From contig CAJOFR010000006.1 in NCBI GenBank assembly GCA_905234195.1, positions 62,001-126,000 on the forward strand: 64,000 bases of DNA. Reading direction: 5' to 3'. This stretch comes from an uncultured Selenomonadaceae bacterium. GTDB lineage: Bacteria > Bacillota > Negativicutes > Selenomonadales > Selenomonadaceae. Below, piece after piece: positions 1 to 8,244 of the stretch. The notes beneath the pieces are model-generated. The model did not search any database. It had not been told where the DNA came from and saw only the letters and a program-made list of their open reading frames with translations. Numbering within the stretch: position 1 is the stretch's first letter; every line of letters starts with the position of its first letter. A program made the position numbers and the translations under genes.

Positions 1-269
1 TTATCGCCCATGTGTTCGACCGCGCCGCTTTTGTGAGTCAAGTTGCCGAAATAAACAATATCGTTGACGTTTGTGAGCTTGCCGTCCCTGCAAAGAAAAA
101 CAGATGCGTCGCAGTCAATATCTTTCTTGCCGCTGAAAAGTTTTTTAAAAAATCCGCCGCTTGGTTCTGCCGCCGCGTCCCAGCCGAGACCGACCATCAA
201 GTTTGTTAATTTTTTCCCGTCAGCTTTTACAAGACTAATCTTCTGTCCTTTTTTCAGATTAACAGCCAT
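1..269 (-). CDS. TerD-family stress protein, 3' part outside window
   Basis: The start ATG lies at 269, after an AGAAAGGA-type ribosome site; the gene runs off the left edge, so about 89 residues are visible. The visible protein opens MAVNLKKGQKISL, then has the GLGWD element and an acidic DASVFL strand. These match the calcium-binding beta-sandwich TerD family of tellurite and general stress proteins. It resembles the complete TerD gene just upstream (354-932) along its whole visible length, so the two are tandem paralogs. A third acidic insertion (SGGFFKKLFSGKKD) before the DASVFL strand is absent from the neighbour. TerD proteins are cytoplasmic and act with TerC-like membrane partners; whether any exist here is outside the window. 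The family call is secure, the exact role is not. Confidence 0.88.
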   Translation of the reverse strand, partial: MAVNLKKGQKISLVKADGKKLTNLMVGLGWDAAAEPSGGFFKKLFSGKKDIDCDASVFLCRDGKLTNVNDIVYFGNLTHKSGAVEHMGD

Positions 270-287
270 CTAAAAGTTCCTTTCTCA

Positions 288-325
288 AAAAATGGGAGCA
301 GGGAAAATTTTTTGTCCCTACTCCC
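288..325 (-). terminator. Intrinsic terminator between the two TerD genes
   Basis: Arms GGGAGTAGGGA and TCCCTGCTCCC (325-315 and 304-294, read on the minus strand) pair with one mismatch and are followed by ATTTTTTG. It lies after the upstream TerD stop and only about 25 bases before the next TerD start. It would end or attenuate transcription into the downstream gene unless readthrough occurs. Confidence 0.65.
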
Positions 326-353
326 TGTTGTATCGAATATTTTTAAAATCTTT

Positions 354-932
354 TTAAACGTTCACGCCGAAGTTGCGACCGAGAGACGCGAGCCCGCCCT
401 CGAAGCCGCTGCCAATTGCGTTAAATTTCCATTCGCCTTTGTTGCGATAAAGTTCGCCGACAACAACCGCAGTTTCTATCGAAAAATCTTCGCCGAGATC
501 GTAGCGGATAAGCTCCTTGCCGTTCGCCGCGTCCATTACGCGAATAAAAGCATTCTCGACTTGACCGAAATTCTGTTTGCGCTGTTCCGCCTCGTAAATT
601 GTAACGGTGAAGTCAATTTTTTCGACATTCGCCGGAACTTTGTCGAGGAAGACTTTAATTTCTTCGTCGTCGCCTTCGCCCTGACCGGTGAGGTTGTCGC
701 CGAGATGTTCGACTGCGCCGGATTCGTGTTTCAAATTCCCGTAGAAAACAAAATCAGCGTCGGAATTAACTTTGCCGTTCGCTCCGAGCAGAAAAACGGA
801 AGCGTCCAAGTCAAAATCCTTACCGCCGTCGTATTTGTTAGTATCCCAACCCAAACCTATTAAAACTTCTTTCAAGCCGGGATTTGTTTTCGTGAGATCA
901 ACTTTTTGACCCTTTGCCAAGCTAATTGCCAT
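354..932 (-). CDS. TerD-family stress protein
   Basis: A complete 192-residue TerD-domain protein, the usual length for TerD/TerE/TerZ. It shows [13 protein letters not shown] at the N terminus, GLGWDTN near residue 27, the acidic [11 protein letters not shown] strand, the conserved [28 protein letters not shown] stretch (here split for length: FYGNL, ESGAVEH, GDNLTG, GEGDDE) and a C-terminal strand region. The Asp/Glu clusters are the calcium ligands known for this family. The protein is cytoplasmic, with no signal or membrane segment. An AAAGGAGG site precedes the ATG, and a good promoter (966-994) sits directly upstream, so this is the first gene of a ter unit that continues past the window edge. 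The role is inferred to be envelope or metal/oxidant stress protection. Confidence 0.92.
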   Translation of the reverse strand: MAISLAKGQKVDLTKTNPGLKEVLIGLGWDTNKYDGGKDFDLDASVFLLGANGKVNSDADFVFYGNLKHESGAVEHLGDNLTGQGEGDDEEIKVFLDKVPANVEKIDFTVTIYEAEQRKQNFGQVENAFIRVMDAANGKELIRYDLGEDFSIETAVVVGELYRNKGEWKFNAIGSGFEGGLASLGRNFGVNV

Positions 933-965
933 AGAGAAAATCCTCCTTTAAAAAAGTCTGATCGT

Positions 966-994
966 ATCTTATCACAAGAATCAACTATTTGCAA
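966..994 (-). promoter_or_regulatory. Sigma-70-type promoter for the TerD genes
   Basis: On the minus strand: TTGCAA (994-989), 17-base spacer, TAAGAT (971-966). It lies 34 bases upstream of the TerD ATG at 932 and after the stop of the PilO-like gene. Confidence 0.55.
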
Positions 995-1003
995 TAATAT
1001 TTT

Positions 1004-1561
1004 TCATTGCGCGGGTTTTTCCGCATAAATAAAAAATTCTAAATCGCAATTCAAAAAATTATTTTCTTCGCCGGTGATTAAAGTATTTTCGAGCGTGGTG
1101 AGCCTTTCGCCGTCCGCAACTTCTCTAATAAAATTCAGCAGGGGAATGTATTCCGATTCAAGCTGAACTTTCACGGACTGCCGCAAAATTTCCCGCGAAG
1201 AATTTTTTTCATCGAGTTTGACTGTAGAAATTTCGCCGACCTGCACGGAATTTATGCGCACGTTATTATTTTCCGCCGCCTTGTAAATTTCGACAATAAA
1301 TTTATCGTGATTCATTTCCTGCGGCAAAAAATTCTGCGCATCCTGAAGTCTGTCGCCTGTCAAACCGACGAACTTATCAAAATTTTTGTAGCGGATGACT
1401 ATTTCTTTCAGCTTGTACTCGATTTCTCTGAGGCGGCGGATTTCTACTTCGATATTTGAAATTTCTTGACGGACGGGCTTGCCGACGAACTGCCAATAAA
1501 AAAGAATGAACGCCGCGCAGAACGAGAGCACCACGACCAATAAAATTTTTCCTCTAACCAT
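1004..1561 (-). CDS. PilO-like type IV pilus/secretion assembly protein
   Basis: A 185-residue protein with one N-terminal membrane helix (residues 6-25), then a coiled coil (about 33-75, rich in E, R and K), then a small alpha/beta domain. This is the layout of PilO and GspM, inner-membrane proteins that link the pilus motor to the periplasmic ring. It is only a family-level resemblance. No pilM, pilN or pilQ gene adjoins it: the neighbours are terD and rpsR, so it is an orphan here. There is no clear ribosome site before the ATG at 1561, only AT-rich sequence after the rpsR terminator. The start is therefore uncertain, although the membrane helix begins correctly from this codon. Confidence 0.55.
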   Translation of the reverse strand: MVRGKILLVVVLSFCAAFILFYWQFVGKPVRQEISNIEVEIRRLREIEYKLKEIVIRYKNFDKFVGLTGDRLQDAQNFLPQEMNHDKFIVEIYKAAENNNVRINSVQVGEISTVKLDEKNSSREILRQSVKVQLESEYIPLLNFIREVADGERLTTLENTLITGEENNFLNCDLEFFIYAEKPAQ

Positions 1562-1577
1562 AAAATTTATTTGAAAT

Positions 1578-1646
1578 AAAAAAAGTGGCAGTGGAAAGTT
1601 GAAAGTGACGAAAAATTTTCACACTAACCCCAACCACTTGCCACTT
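1578..1646 (-). terminator. Terminator of the rpsF-ssb-rpsR operon
   Basis: On the minus strand, arms AAGTGGCAAGTGG (1646-1634) and CCACTGCCACTT (1594-1583) pair almost perfectly across a 39-base loop and are followed by a T-run (1584-1578). It begins 6 bases after the rpsR stop. Confidence 0.6.
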
Positions 1647-1652
1647 AGCAAC

Positions 1653-1883
1653 TTACTCTGCGGTGAACGGCAAGAGCGCGATATTGCGCGCGCGTTTTAT
1701 CGCGACAGTAACTTGACGCTGATGTTTGGCGCAGTTGCCGGAAATACGACGCGGCAAAATTTTTCCGCGCTCGGTAATAAAACGACGAAGTTTCGCCGCA
1801 TCTTTATAATCTATCTGTTCGACCTTATCGACGCAAAAAGCGCAAACCTTTCTGCGCGGGCGTCGACCTCTTTCTCTACGCAT
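1653..1883 (-). CDS. rpsR: 30S ribosomal protein bS18
   Basis: A 76-residue bS18. It has the basic start [12 protein letters not shown], the core [24 protein letters not shown] and the C-terminal tail [10 protein letters not shown]. The CAFC pair near residue 15 and the NCAKH element near residue 50 make this the cysteine-containing (C+), zinc-ribbon form of S18. I chose ATG at 1883 because GGAGG lies 7 bases upstream; the TTG two codons earlier is too close to that site. It is the last gene of rpsF-ssb-rpsR. S18 binds S6 on the 30S platform, and the S6:S18 pair commonly represses this operon through its leader. Confidence 0.97.
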   Translation of the reverse strand: MRRERGRRPRRKVCAFCVDKVEQIDYKDAAKLRRFITERGKILPRRISGNCAKHQRQVTVAIKRARNIALLPFTAE

Positions 1884-1911
1884 CTTCAACCCTCCTTAGG
1901 GTAAACCAAAA

Positions 1912-2379
1912 TCAAAACGGGATATTGTCTTCGTCGAGACTTTCCCCTGCAAAATCGCTGCTGGCATCTTCGCCGCCGGAACTGTTGCGCCCGCCGTAAT
2001 TATTATTGCCGCGATTTCCGTAACTTCCGTCCCCGCGATTGCCGCTGTCGCCTAAGGGCTTCGCGTCGGCAAATTCGCAACGATCAACGACAACATCGAA
2101 ACCGGAACGCTTGACGCCGTCTTTCTCGTACGTATAAGTTTGCAGGCGTCCTTCCACGACAATCTTGCGCCCCTTCGAGAGATAACGCCCGAAAAATTCG
2201 GCGGTCTTCTCCCAAACGGACAAGTTAAAAAAATCCACAGTCGGCTGGTCGCTTTCAGCGTTCTTGTTCTGATAATTTCTGTCGACGGCAAGCCCCACGC
2301 GCGTATAAGCTTTACCGTTCGGCGTGTACTTAACTTCTGGGTCGCGCGTCAATCTGCCTGAAAGAAAAACTTTGTTCAC
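1912..2379 (-). CDS. ssb: Single-stranded DNA-binding protein
   Basis: A 155-residue SSB. The N-terminal OB fold (about 1-105) opens [19 protein letters not shown] and includes the strands around [17 protein letters not shown] and [15 protein letters not shown] Gly/Asn-rich disordered linker (110-145) follows. The acidic tip DEDNIPF is the conserved docking peptide for replication and repair partners. The GTG start overlaps the rpsF stop (GTGA), which implies translational coupling. It protects single-stranded DNA during replication, repair and recombination. The position between rpsF and rpsR is the normal bacterial order. Confidence 0.97.
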   Translation of the reverse strand: MNKVFLSGRLTRDPEVKYTPNGKAYTRVGLAVDRNYQNKNAESDQPTVDFFNLSVWEKTAEFFGRYLSKGRKIVVEGRLQTYTYEKDGVKRSGFDVVVDRCEFADAKPLGDSGNRGDGSYGNRGNNNYGGRNSSGGEDASSDFAGESLDEDNIPF

Positions 2380-2678
2380 TCTTTGTCAGCTCCTTTCTCT
2401 TCGGAGCGAACTATCATGTGCTTAAGAATTTCGTCAGTGATTTTCATGACGCGGTCGCATTCGTCGACACAAGCCGGCTCACAAGTCACGTAAAACAGAA
2501 CGTAAAAACCTTCAGCCTCTTTCTTAATCTCGTAAGCCAAACGCCTCTTGCCCCAACGATCCTCTTTGTCGATCGTTCCGCCGTTCGCAACGATAAGTTT
2601 GGAAAACTTTTCGATAACGGCGTTGGTTTCCTCTTCCTCAAGCGGCTTCACGATAAAAATAATCTCGTACTTTCTCAT
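2376..2678 (-). CDS. rpsF: 30S ribosomal protein bS6
   Basis: A 100-residue bS6. It opens [17 protein letters not shown] and contains the conserved [23 protein letters not shown] segment (broken here: [21 protein letters not shown]), which forms the ferredoxin-like sheet that contacts S18 and 16S rRNA. The ATG at 2678 lies after AGAGGAGGTG. It is the first gene of the rpsF-ssb-rpsR operon, served by a promoter at 2755-2783 and a structured leader that may bind the S6:S18 complex. Confidence 0.97.
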   Translation of the reverse strand: MRKYEIIFIVKPLEEEETNAVIEKFSKLIVANGGTIDKEDRWGKRRLAYEIKKEAEGFYVLFYVTCEPACVDECDRVMKITDEILKHMIVRSEEKGADKE

Positions 2679-2684
2679 CGGACT

Positions 2685-2730
2685 AACACCTCCTCTTCGG
2701 TCTTCGGCTCGGTCTTCCTCCGAGCAGAGA
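2685..2730 (-). promoter_or_regulatory. Candidate S6:S18 autoregulatory leader of rpsF
   Basis: The rpsF leader holds a hairpin, CTCGG-AGGAAGA-CCGAG (2725-2709, minus strand), followed by GCCGAAGACCGAAG and then the ribosome site GGAGG. Many bacteria use a CCG-bearing hairpin before rpsF that mimics the S6:S18 site in 16S rRNA. The position, CCG-rich content and hairpin fit that idea. I have not matched it to the covariance model, so the identity is inferred. Confidence 0.4.
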
Positions 2731-2754
2731 AGTAAAATATTTCAACGAAAAGGA

Positions 2755-2783
2755 ATTTTAACACAGTTTTTTTTTATAGGCAA
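2755..2783 (-). promoter_or_regulatory. Promoter of rpsF-ssb-rpsR
   Basis: On the minus strand: TTGCCT (2783-2778), 17-base A-rich spacer, TAAAAT (2760-2755). It starts 77 bases before the rpsF ATG and 47 bases after the obgE stop. Confidence 0.6.
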
Positions 2784-2829
2784 GCTTTTTTTACCACGAC
2801 TGCGGAAAATTTTAGATATTGCAGAATTT

Positions 2830-4216
<1,387 letters not shown>

Positions 4217-4240
4217 AAAGTGGTGGCGTCAACAAAGTGA

Positions 4241-4290
4241 TAAGCGGTAAGCGACAAGTGACAGATAAAAAATCTTGTCAGTTGCCGCTT
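4241..4290 (-). repeat. Inverted repeat over the rfaE2 stop codon
   Basis: AAGCGGCAACTGAC (4290-4277) can pair with GTCAC...CCGCTT (4261-4241) on the minus strand. It covers the rfaE2 stop codon (4280-4278). There is no good T-run after it, so it may be a transcript-end or stability hairpin rather than a true terminator. Confidence 0.35.
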
Positions 4291-4754
4291 TTCACTTTTT
4301 GCATAGCGTTAATCAAGTTCGTTGTTGAGTGACCGGCGACAAAATCCACCAGCTCAATTCTTCCGCCGTAACTCTGCACGATTTTTGCTTCGGGAATTTT
4401 ATCAATCGTGTAATCGCCGCCCTTAACGTAGACATCGGGCTTGACTTCGGCGATAAGATTTTCGGCAGTCCGTTCGCCAAAAAAAACAACATAATCGACA
4501 GCCTTGAGACCGAGCAAAACTTCTGCGCGGTCTTTTTCGTTATTAATCGGACGAGAATCGCCCTTCAGCTTTTTGACGGACGCATCGGTATTCAGCCCGA
4601 CAATCAGCACATCGCCGAAATTTTTTGCCGCCGTCAAATATCTGACGTGCCCGACGTGAAGAATATCGAAACAACCGTTCGTGAAGACAATTTTTTTATT
4701 TTGCCGCCGAAGATTTTCGCAAGTCTCGACAACCAAATTTTTTTCTATAATCAT
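4278..4754 (-). CDS. rfaE2: D-glycero-beta-D-manno-heptose 1-phosphate adenylyltransferase
   Basis: A 158-residue cytidylyltransferase-like protein. It has the nucleotide-binding start KIVFTNGCFDILHVGHVRYL, with the HVGH catalytic motif, and then GLNTDASVKKLKGDSRPI and the YVKGGDY element typical of RfaE domain II. It adenylates heptose-1-phosphate to give ADP-heptose for the LPS core. I set the start at the ATG at 4754, with GGAGG 6 bases upstream; the open frame upstream of it is unsupported. Here the kinase and transferase are two genes (rfaE1 upstream), not the fused HldE of enterobacteria. The pair indicates an outer membrane with heptose-containing LPS. Confidence 0.94.
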   Translation of the reverse strand: MIIEKNLVVETCENLRRQNKKIVFTNGCFDILHVGHVRYLTAAKNFGDVLIVGLNTDASVKKLKGDSRPINNEKDRAEVLLGLKAVDYVVFFGERTAENLIAEVKPDVYVKGGDYTIDKIPEAKIVQSYGGRIELVDFVAGHSTTNLINAMQKVKSGN

Positions 4755-4792
4755 ATTACCCTCCGGTAAGAAATAGCCGCCGCCCATGGATG

Positions 4793-4880
4793 GGCGGCCG
4801 CCCGCATTTGGTCGCGTGATGCGACCTCTGCGGGCAGTTTTCTTTTGCTTCTTTTCTTTTGCGCCAAAAGAAAAGTTGAT
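4793..4880 (+). repeat. Intergenic repeat element, copy 1
   Basis: This spacer between rfaE2 and rfaE1 holds a two-part element. First is a CCCGC...GCGGG stem (4800-4836) enclosing a smaller GGTCGC/GCGACC hairpin. Then comes GCGGGCAGTTTTCTTTTGCT, leading into the palindrome CTTTTCTTTTGCGCCAAAAG with its closing AAAAG. The same arrangement recurs inverted at 37672-37750, with about 44 of 46 core bases shared. It is probably a non-coding interspersed repeat; open frames across it are spurious. Confidence 0.7.
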
Positions 4881-4916
4881 TGGGGAAAAATTTTAGAAGA
4901 AAAAATAATTTCAACG

Positions 4917-5906
4917 CTAAACTCTTTCAAGAACCTTATCCAGCTCAATGAAATTAACAGTAGAAGTACCGAGCTTGCGGACGGCAATCCCCGCCGCATA
5001 ATTCGCCACGCGCGCCGAAACTGTCGGCGAAAAAGCGGCAGTCAAGCAGAGAATAAAAGCCGCCACGCAAGTATCGCCCGCGCCCGAAACGTCGAAAACT
5101 TCGCTCCTGTCCGCAACGGGAATATGATGAACCGCCCCGCCGCGCTCAAATAAACTCATGCCATATTCTCCGCGCGTTATCAAGACGCCGTGCGCATTGA
5201 GTTTTTTCAAAAGCTCCGTGCCCGCCTCAATTAACGAAGTCATATCATTCACGGGATGACCGACAAACGCCGCAAGCTCCGTGTCATTTTGTTTCGCGAA
5301 ACCCACGCCGCTAAATTCGCCGATATTGTAACGAGAATCAACCATGCTCGGAACTTTGTTTTGTCCGGCGTGACGAATTACAAGCTTTTTCACGGCGTTG
5401 GTTATCGTGCCGGAACCGTAGTCGCTCAAAACAATTCCGTCGACCAGCGGCAAAATTTTATCGAGTTTCGCAATCAAAGCCGCCTCCATTTTTTTTGAAA
5501 GGGGATCTTTGCTTTCCTTGTCGATGCGAACAATTTGTTGGCTGACTGTCGCACGCCCGCCGGCAATAACGCGCGTCTTTGAAATTGTCGGGCGCGTCTT
5601 GTCCATAACAATCCCTTCGATATGAACGTCGTGCTCCCGCAAAATATTTCTCAAACTTTCGCCGTTAAAATCGTCGCCGACAACCCCGACAACATAAACT
5701 TCCCCGCCGAGCGTCGCGATATTCGCAACGACATTCGCCGCGCCGCCCGCAACAATTTTTCTGCCTTCCTCCTCCAAAATCAAAACGGGAGCCTCGCGGG
5801 AAATCCTCGAAATTCTTCCGTCAAGGTAAACGTCCGCAATTATGTCACCGACAACCAAAATTTTTCGTCCATTAATTTTTTTCGTGACGTCATCTAATTT
5901 CTGCAA
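4917..5906 (-). CDS. rfaE1: D-glycero-beta-D-manno-heptose-7-phosphate kinase
   Basis: A 329-residue PfkB/ribokinase-family sugar kinase matching RfaE domain I. It has KILVVGDIIADVYLDGRISR at the N terminus, the GGAANVVANIATLGG substrate motif (about residues 54-68), and the C-terminal anion-hole signature DVSGAGDTCVAAF with the catalytic Asp in GAGD. It phosphorylates heptose-7-phosphate at O1 in ADP-heptose synthesis. The TTG start has GGAGG 8-9 bases upstream. It follows argC by 18 bases and precedes rfaE2, so argC-rfaE1-rfaE2 may be one transcript, although the repeat element separates the last two. Confidence 0.95.
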   Translation of the reverse strand: MQKLDDVTKKINGRKILVVGDIIADVYLDGRISRISREAPVLILEEEGRKIVAGGAANVVANIATLGGEVYVVGVVGDDFNGESLRNILREHDVHIEGIVMDKTRPTISKTRVIAGGRATVSQQIVRIDKESKDPLSKKMEAALIAKLDKILPLVDGIVLSDYGSGTITNAVKKLVIRHAGQNKVPSMVDSRYNIGEFSGVGFAKQNDTELAAFVGHPVNDMTSLIEAGTELLKKLNAHGVLITRGEYGMSLFERGGAVHHIPVADRSEVFDVSGAGDTCVAAFILCLTAAFSPTVSARVANYAAGIAVRKLGTSTVNFIELDKVLERV

Positions 5907-5924
5907 AGTTTCATCCCTCCCAAC

Positions 5925-6962
5925 TCAAGGATAAATTGGCACGAAGTCCAGCGCGATATCTTCTTCAAGACCCGCCGCGATATTGAAATTTTGAACGGCC
6001 TGCCCCGCCGCGCCCTTAACCAAATTGTCAATCGCCGAAAGCACGATGACCCGCCCCGTTCGTTCGTCAATATGCCAGGCAATGTCGCAATAATTCGAGC
6101 CGCGAACAAATTTTGTTTCGGGGTAAGCGTCGCGCCCGAGCACGCGGATAAATTTTTCGTTGCCGTACATTTTTTGAAAGGCGGCGTCAATAGTTCCTGC
6201 AGTGCAATTCTCTTTTATGTTCGCGTAGCACGTCGCCAAAATCCCGCGAGACATCGGAACCAAATGCGGCGTGAAGTTCAGAATAATTTTTTCTCCGCCA
6301 ATGTCTTCGAGTGCCTGTTCAATTTCCGGCGTGTGGCGGTGGTGAGCAACATTGTACGCCTTGAAATTGTCGTACAGCTCCGGAAAATGATTGCCGAGCT
6401 TAGGACTTCTGCCCGCGCCGCTGACTCCGGATTTCGCGTCGATAATAATCGTGTTGACGTCGATTAAATGATGACGGACGAGGGGAGCAAGCGCAAGAAT
6501 TGAAGCCGTCGTGAAACAACCCGCGTTGCCGATAATTTTTGCGTTGCGAATTTCTTCGCGGTAAATTTCGGCAAGACCATAGACGCGCGGCGCATTTTTG
6601 TGCGTGTGTGGAACGTTGTACCAGCTTTCGTAAATGCTCGTGTCGCTGAAACGATAATCCGCGCCCAAATCAATAATCCTTACCGGCAACGACTCCAGCT
6701 TTTTCCCGACGTCCATTGCGTGCCCGTGCGGCAGGGCGATAAAAATAAAATCACTGTCGCCGCCGATTTTTTCAATGTCGTTTAAACTTTCGAGCGTCTG
6801 ATTATAAATCCCGTTCAAGTGCGGATAAATTTCGGAAAATTTTTTTCCGGTGTGGCTCTCCGAAGTTATATGAGTGATTTCAACTTGCGGGTGCCTGTAT
6901 AAAATCGACAGGAGTTCCGCGCCCGCGTACCCCGTCGCCCCAATTATGCTGACCTTTAACAA
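5925..6962 (-). CDS. argC: N-acetyl-gamma-glutamyl-phosphate reductase
   Basis: A 345-residue ArgC. The N-terminal dinucleotide fold opens LKVSIIGATGYAGAELLSIL. The catalytic cysteine sits in the motif IIGNAGCFTTASILAL (about residue 149). His in the PHLVPMSRGI stretch completes the active site. It reduces N-acetyl-glutamyl phosphate to the semialdehyde in arginine synthesis. The TTG start lies 10 bases after GGAGG. The usual argJ, argB and argD partners are absent, and argG/argH sit 28 kb away, so the arginine genes are dispersed in this genome. A small membrane-protein gene lies directly upstream. Confidence 0.95.
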   Translation of the reverse strand: MLKVSIIGATGYAGAELLSILYRHPQVEITHITSESHTGKKFSEIYPHLNGIYNQTLESLNDIEKIGGDSDFIFIALPHGHAMDVGKKLESLPVRIIDLGADYRFSDTSIYESWYNVPHTHKNAPRVYGLAEIYREEIRNAKIIGNAGCFTTASILALAPLVRHHLIDVNTIIIDAKSGVSGAGRSPKLGNHFPELYDNFKAYNVAHHRHTPEIEQALEDIGGEKIILNFTPHLVPMSRGILATCYANIKENCTAGTIDAAFQKMYGNEKFIRVLGRDAYPETKFVRGSNYCDIAWHIDERTGRVIVLSAIDNLVKGAAGQAVQNFNIAAGLEEDIALDFVPIYP

Positions 6963-6977
6963 AATTTTTTGCCTCCT

Positions 6978-7151
6978 TCAAAATTTACCGTCCAACCTTC
7001 GTCGTCGCAAAGTGAGCAAATTAAAAAGTCTTGAAATTTTTTTTAGAAAACGTTCGTTGCCTTTGAAAAAACTTTTTCGCTGAAAGAATACGTAAAAAAC
7101 TAAACCGAACGGCACAACCAACGCGATTAATATTTTAAGCCATTTTCTCAT
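6978..7151 (-). CDS. Small membrane protein of unknown function
   Basis: A 57-residue open frame from ATG 7151, with AGAAAGG 9 bases upstream. One hydrophobic helix (about residues 4-24, LKILIALVVPFGLVFYVFF) is followed by a strongly basic tail ending in RRRRLDGKF, which predicts a single-span protein with a cytoplasmic positive tail. It ends 15 bases before argC on the same strand, so co-transcription is likely. A TATAAT box (7198-7193) sits about 40 bases upstream with a poor -35. I do not recognise a family. Confidence 0.45.
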   Translation of the reverse strand: MRKWLKILIALVVPFGLVFYVFFQRKSFFKGNERFLKKISRLFNLLTLRRRRLDGKF

Positions 7152-7207
7152 CGTACTCAACCTTTCTGCGAAAATTATTTCTGCCCGCCCGAATTATAAT
7201 ACAAACG

Positions 7208-7240
7208 CAGAAAAAAATAAAAGCCGCGATTTTTGCGGCA
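7208..7240 (-). terminator. Terminator after the metal-binding lipoprotein gene
   Basis: On the minus strand, GCCGC (7239-7235), a short AAAAATC loop and GCGGC (7227-7223) are followed by TTTTATTTTTTT. It begins about 20 bases after the stop at 7261. Confidence 0.8.
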
Positions 7241-7260
7241 AAAGTTTTCGGAAAAATATT

Positions 7261-8160
7261 TTAACCGGCGTTTGTATTCAGAGCTTCAACAAGCGTATTC
7301 ATATTCGTTTTCATTCTGTCGATATAAGCGTTGGCGTTGCCGGTCGTCGCGTCGCCGGTCGTCACCGGATCCAACGTGTAAATTTTCGCGCCGGTTTCGC
7401 GAGCTATAGTTTCCGCCGCCGTCGGTGAATATTGCGGCTCGGTGAAGAGGACTTTTACCGGCAAATAATTTACTTTCCTGACTATGTCAATCAATTCTTG
7501 TGGCGTCGGCTCGATACCAGGTTCGCTCTCTATCGTCGCAACAATGTTCAGTTTAAATTCCGACGCAAAATAAGGAAAAGCCTCGTGGAAAGTAACAATA
7601 TCTTTGTTCGGTAAATTATCCAGCGCAAGATGCATTTCGTCGCGCAAAGTCGTAAGCTTGTTGAGATAATCCAGCGCGTTCTTCTTGTAAATTTCCGCGT
7701 GCGTCGGATCCAGTTCGCAGAGCTGACGAGTTATCGCCTTGACCTGGCTCATGGAATAAGTCACGCTAACCCAAACGTGCGGATTGATTTCCTCGCCGTT
7801 CTTCAGCAAAAAAATTTCATCGGACTCCGATGCGTCAATGATTTTCAAATTTTTATTCGACTCGGTGACTTTATCGAGAAAACTTTCCATGCCCACGCCG
7901 TTGACGATAAAAATATCCGCCGTCTCCAAAGTTTTCATGTCTTCGGGCGTCAGCTGATAATCATGCAGGCAACCGGTCTGCGGCTGTGTCAAATTTATAA
8001 TTTCAACGCTGTCAATTCCGCCGGCAATGTTAATCGCGTCAAGGTACATGGGAAAAAACGACGTGACGATTTTCAATTTGCCGTTGTTCGTACCGGGATT
8101 TTGTTCGCCGCAACCGGCAAGTAATAATACCGCAAAAATAAGTAGAAATAATTTTTTCAT
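7261..8160 (-). CDS. Zinc/manganese ABC transporter substrate-binding lipoprotein
   Basis: A 299-residue cluster A-I metal-binding lipoprotein. Residues 1-17 are a lipoprotein signal with lipobox LLAGC (Cys17 lipidated). The mature domain keeps the expected metal ligands: His66 (CLHDYQ), His128 (NPHVW), His192 (TFHEAF) and Asp264 (TLDPV). These place it with ZnuA/TroA/PsaA proteins. There is no His-rich loop, so zinc versus manganese cannot be decided. No ATPase or permease gene adjoins it; it is bounded by terminators, so it works with a transporter encoded elsewhere. Its ribosome site is unusual: the GGAGG lies across a hairpin from the ATG (see 8169-8206). Confidence 0.92.
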   Translation of the reverse strand: MKKLFLLIFAVLLLAGCGEQNPGTNNGKLKIVTSFFPMYLDAINIAGGIDSVEIINLTQPQTGCLHDYQLTPEDMKTLETADIFIVNGVGMESFLDKVTESNKNLKIIDASESDEIFLLKNGEEINPHVWVSVTYSMSQVKAITRQLCELDPTHAEIYKKNALDYLNKLTTLRDEMHLALDNLPNKDIVTFHEAFPYFASEFKLNIVATIESEPGIEPTPQELIDIVRKVNYLPVKVLFTEPQYSPTAAETIARETGAKIYTLDPVTTGDATTGNANAYIDRMKTNMNTLVEALNTNAG

Positions 8161-8206
8161 GACAAAAAGGGCGCGGCAGAAAAAATTTCCCCCCGCGCCG
8201 ACCTCC
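8161..8206 (-). promoter_or_regulatory. Hairpin between SD and start of the metal-lipoprotein gene; also pyk terminator-like
   Basis: On the minus strand the order is GGAGG (8206-8202), then GGCGCGG (8199-8193), a loop, CCGCGCC (8176-8170), CTTTTTGTC and the ATG at 8160. The 7-base-pair GC stem followed by TTTTT looks like a terminator for pyk. The only good ribosome site for the next gene is on the far side of the stem, about 40 bases from the ATG; folding would bring it within about 12 bases. Confidence 0.55.
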
Positions 8207-8244
8207 TTTTAACAGGCAAAAAATTTACGACAAAAATTTTCGCT

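Noticed and set aside
312-863. 183-residue plus-strand frame opposite the TerD gene
   Set aside because: It is the antisense shadow of a strong TerD gene; no ribosome site and no family features.
4751-4999. Minus-strand frame across the intergenic repeat element
   Set aside because: Overlaps the 3' end of rfaE1 in another frame and covers a non-coding hairpin element.
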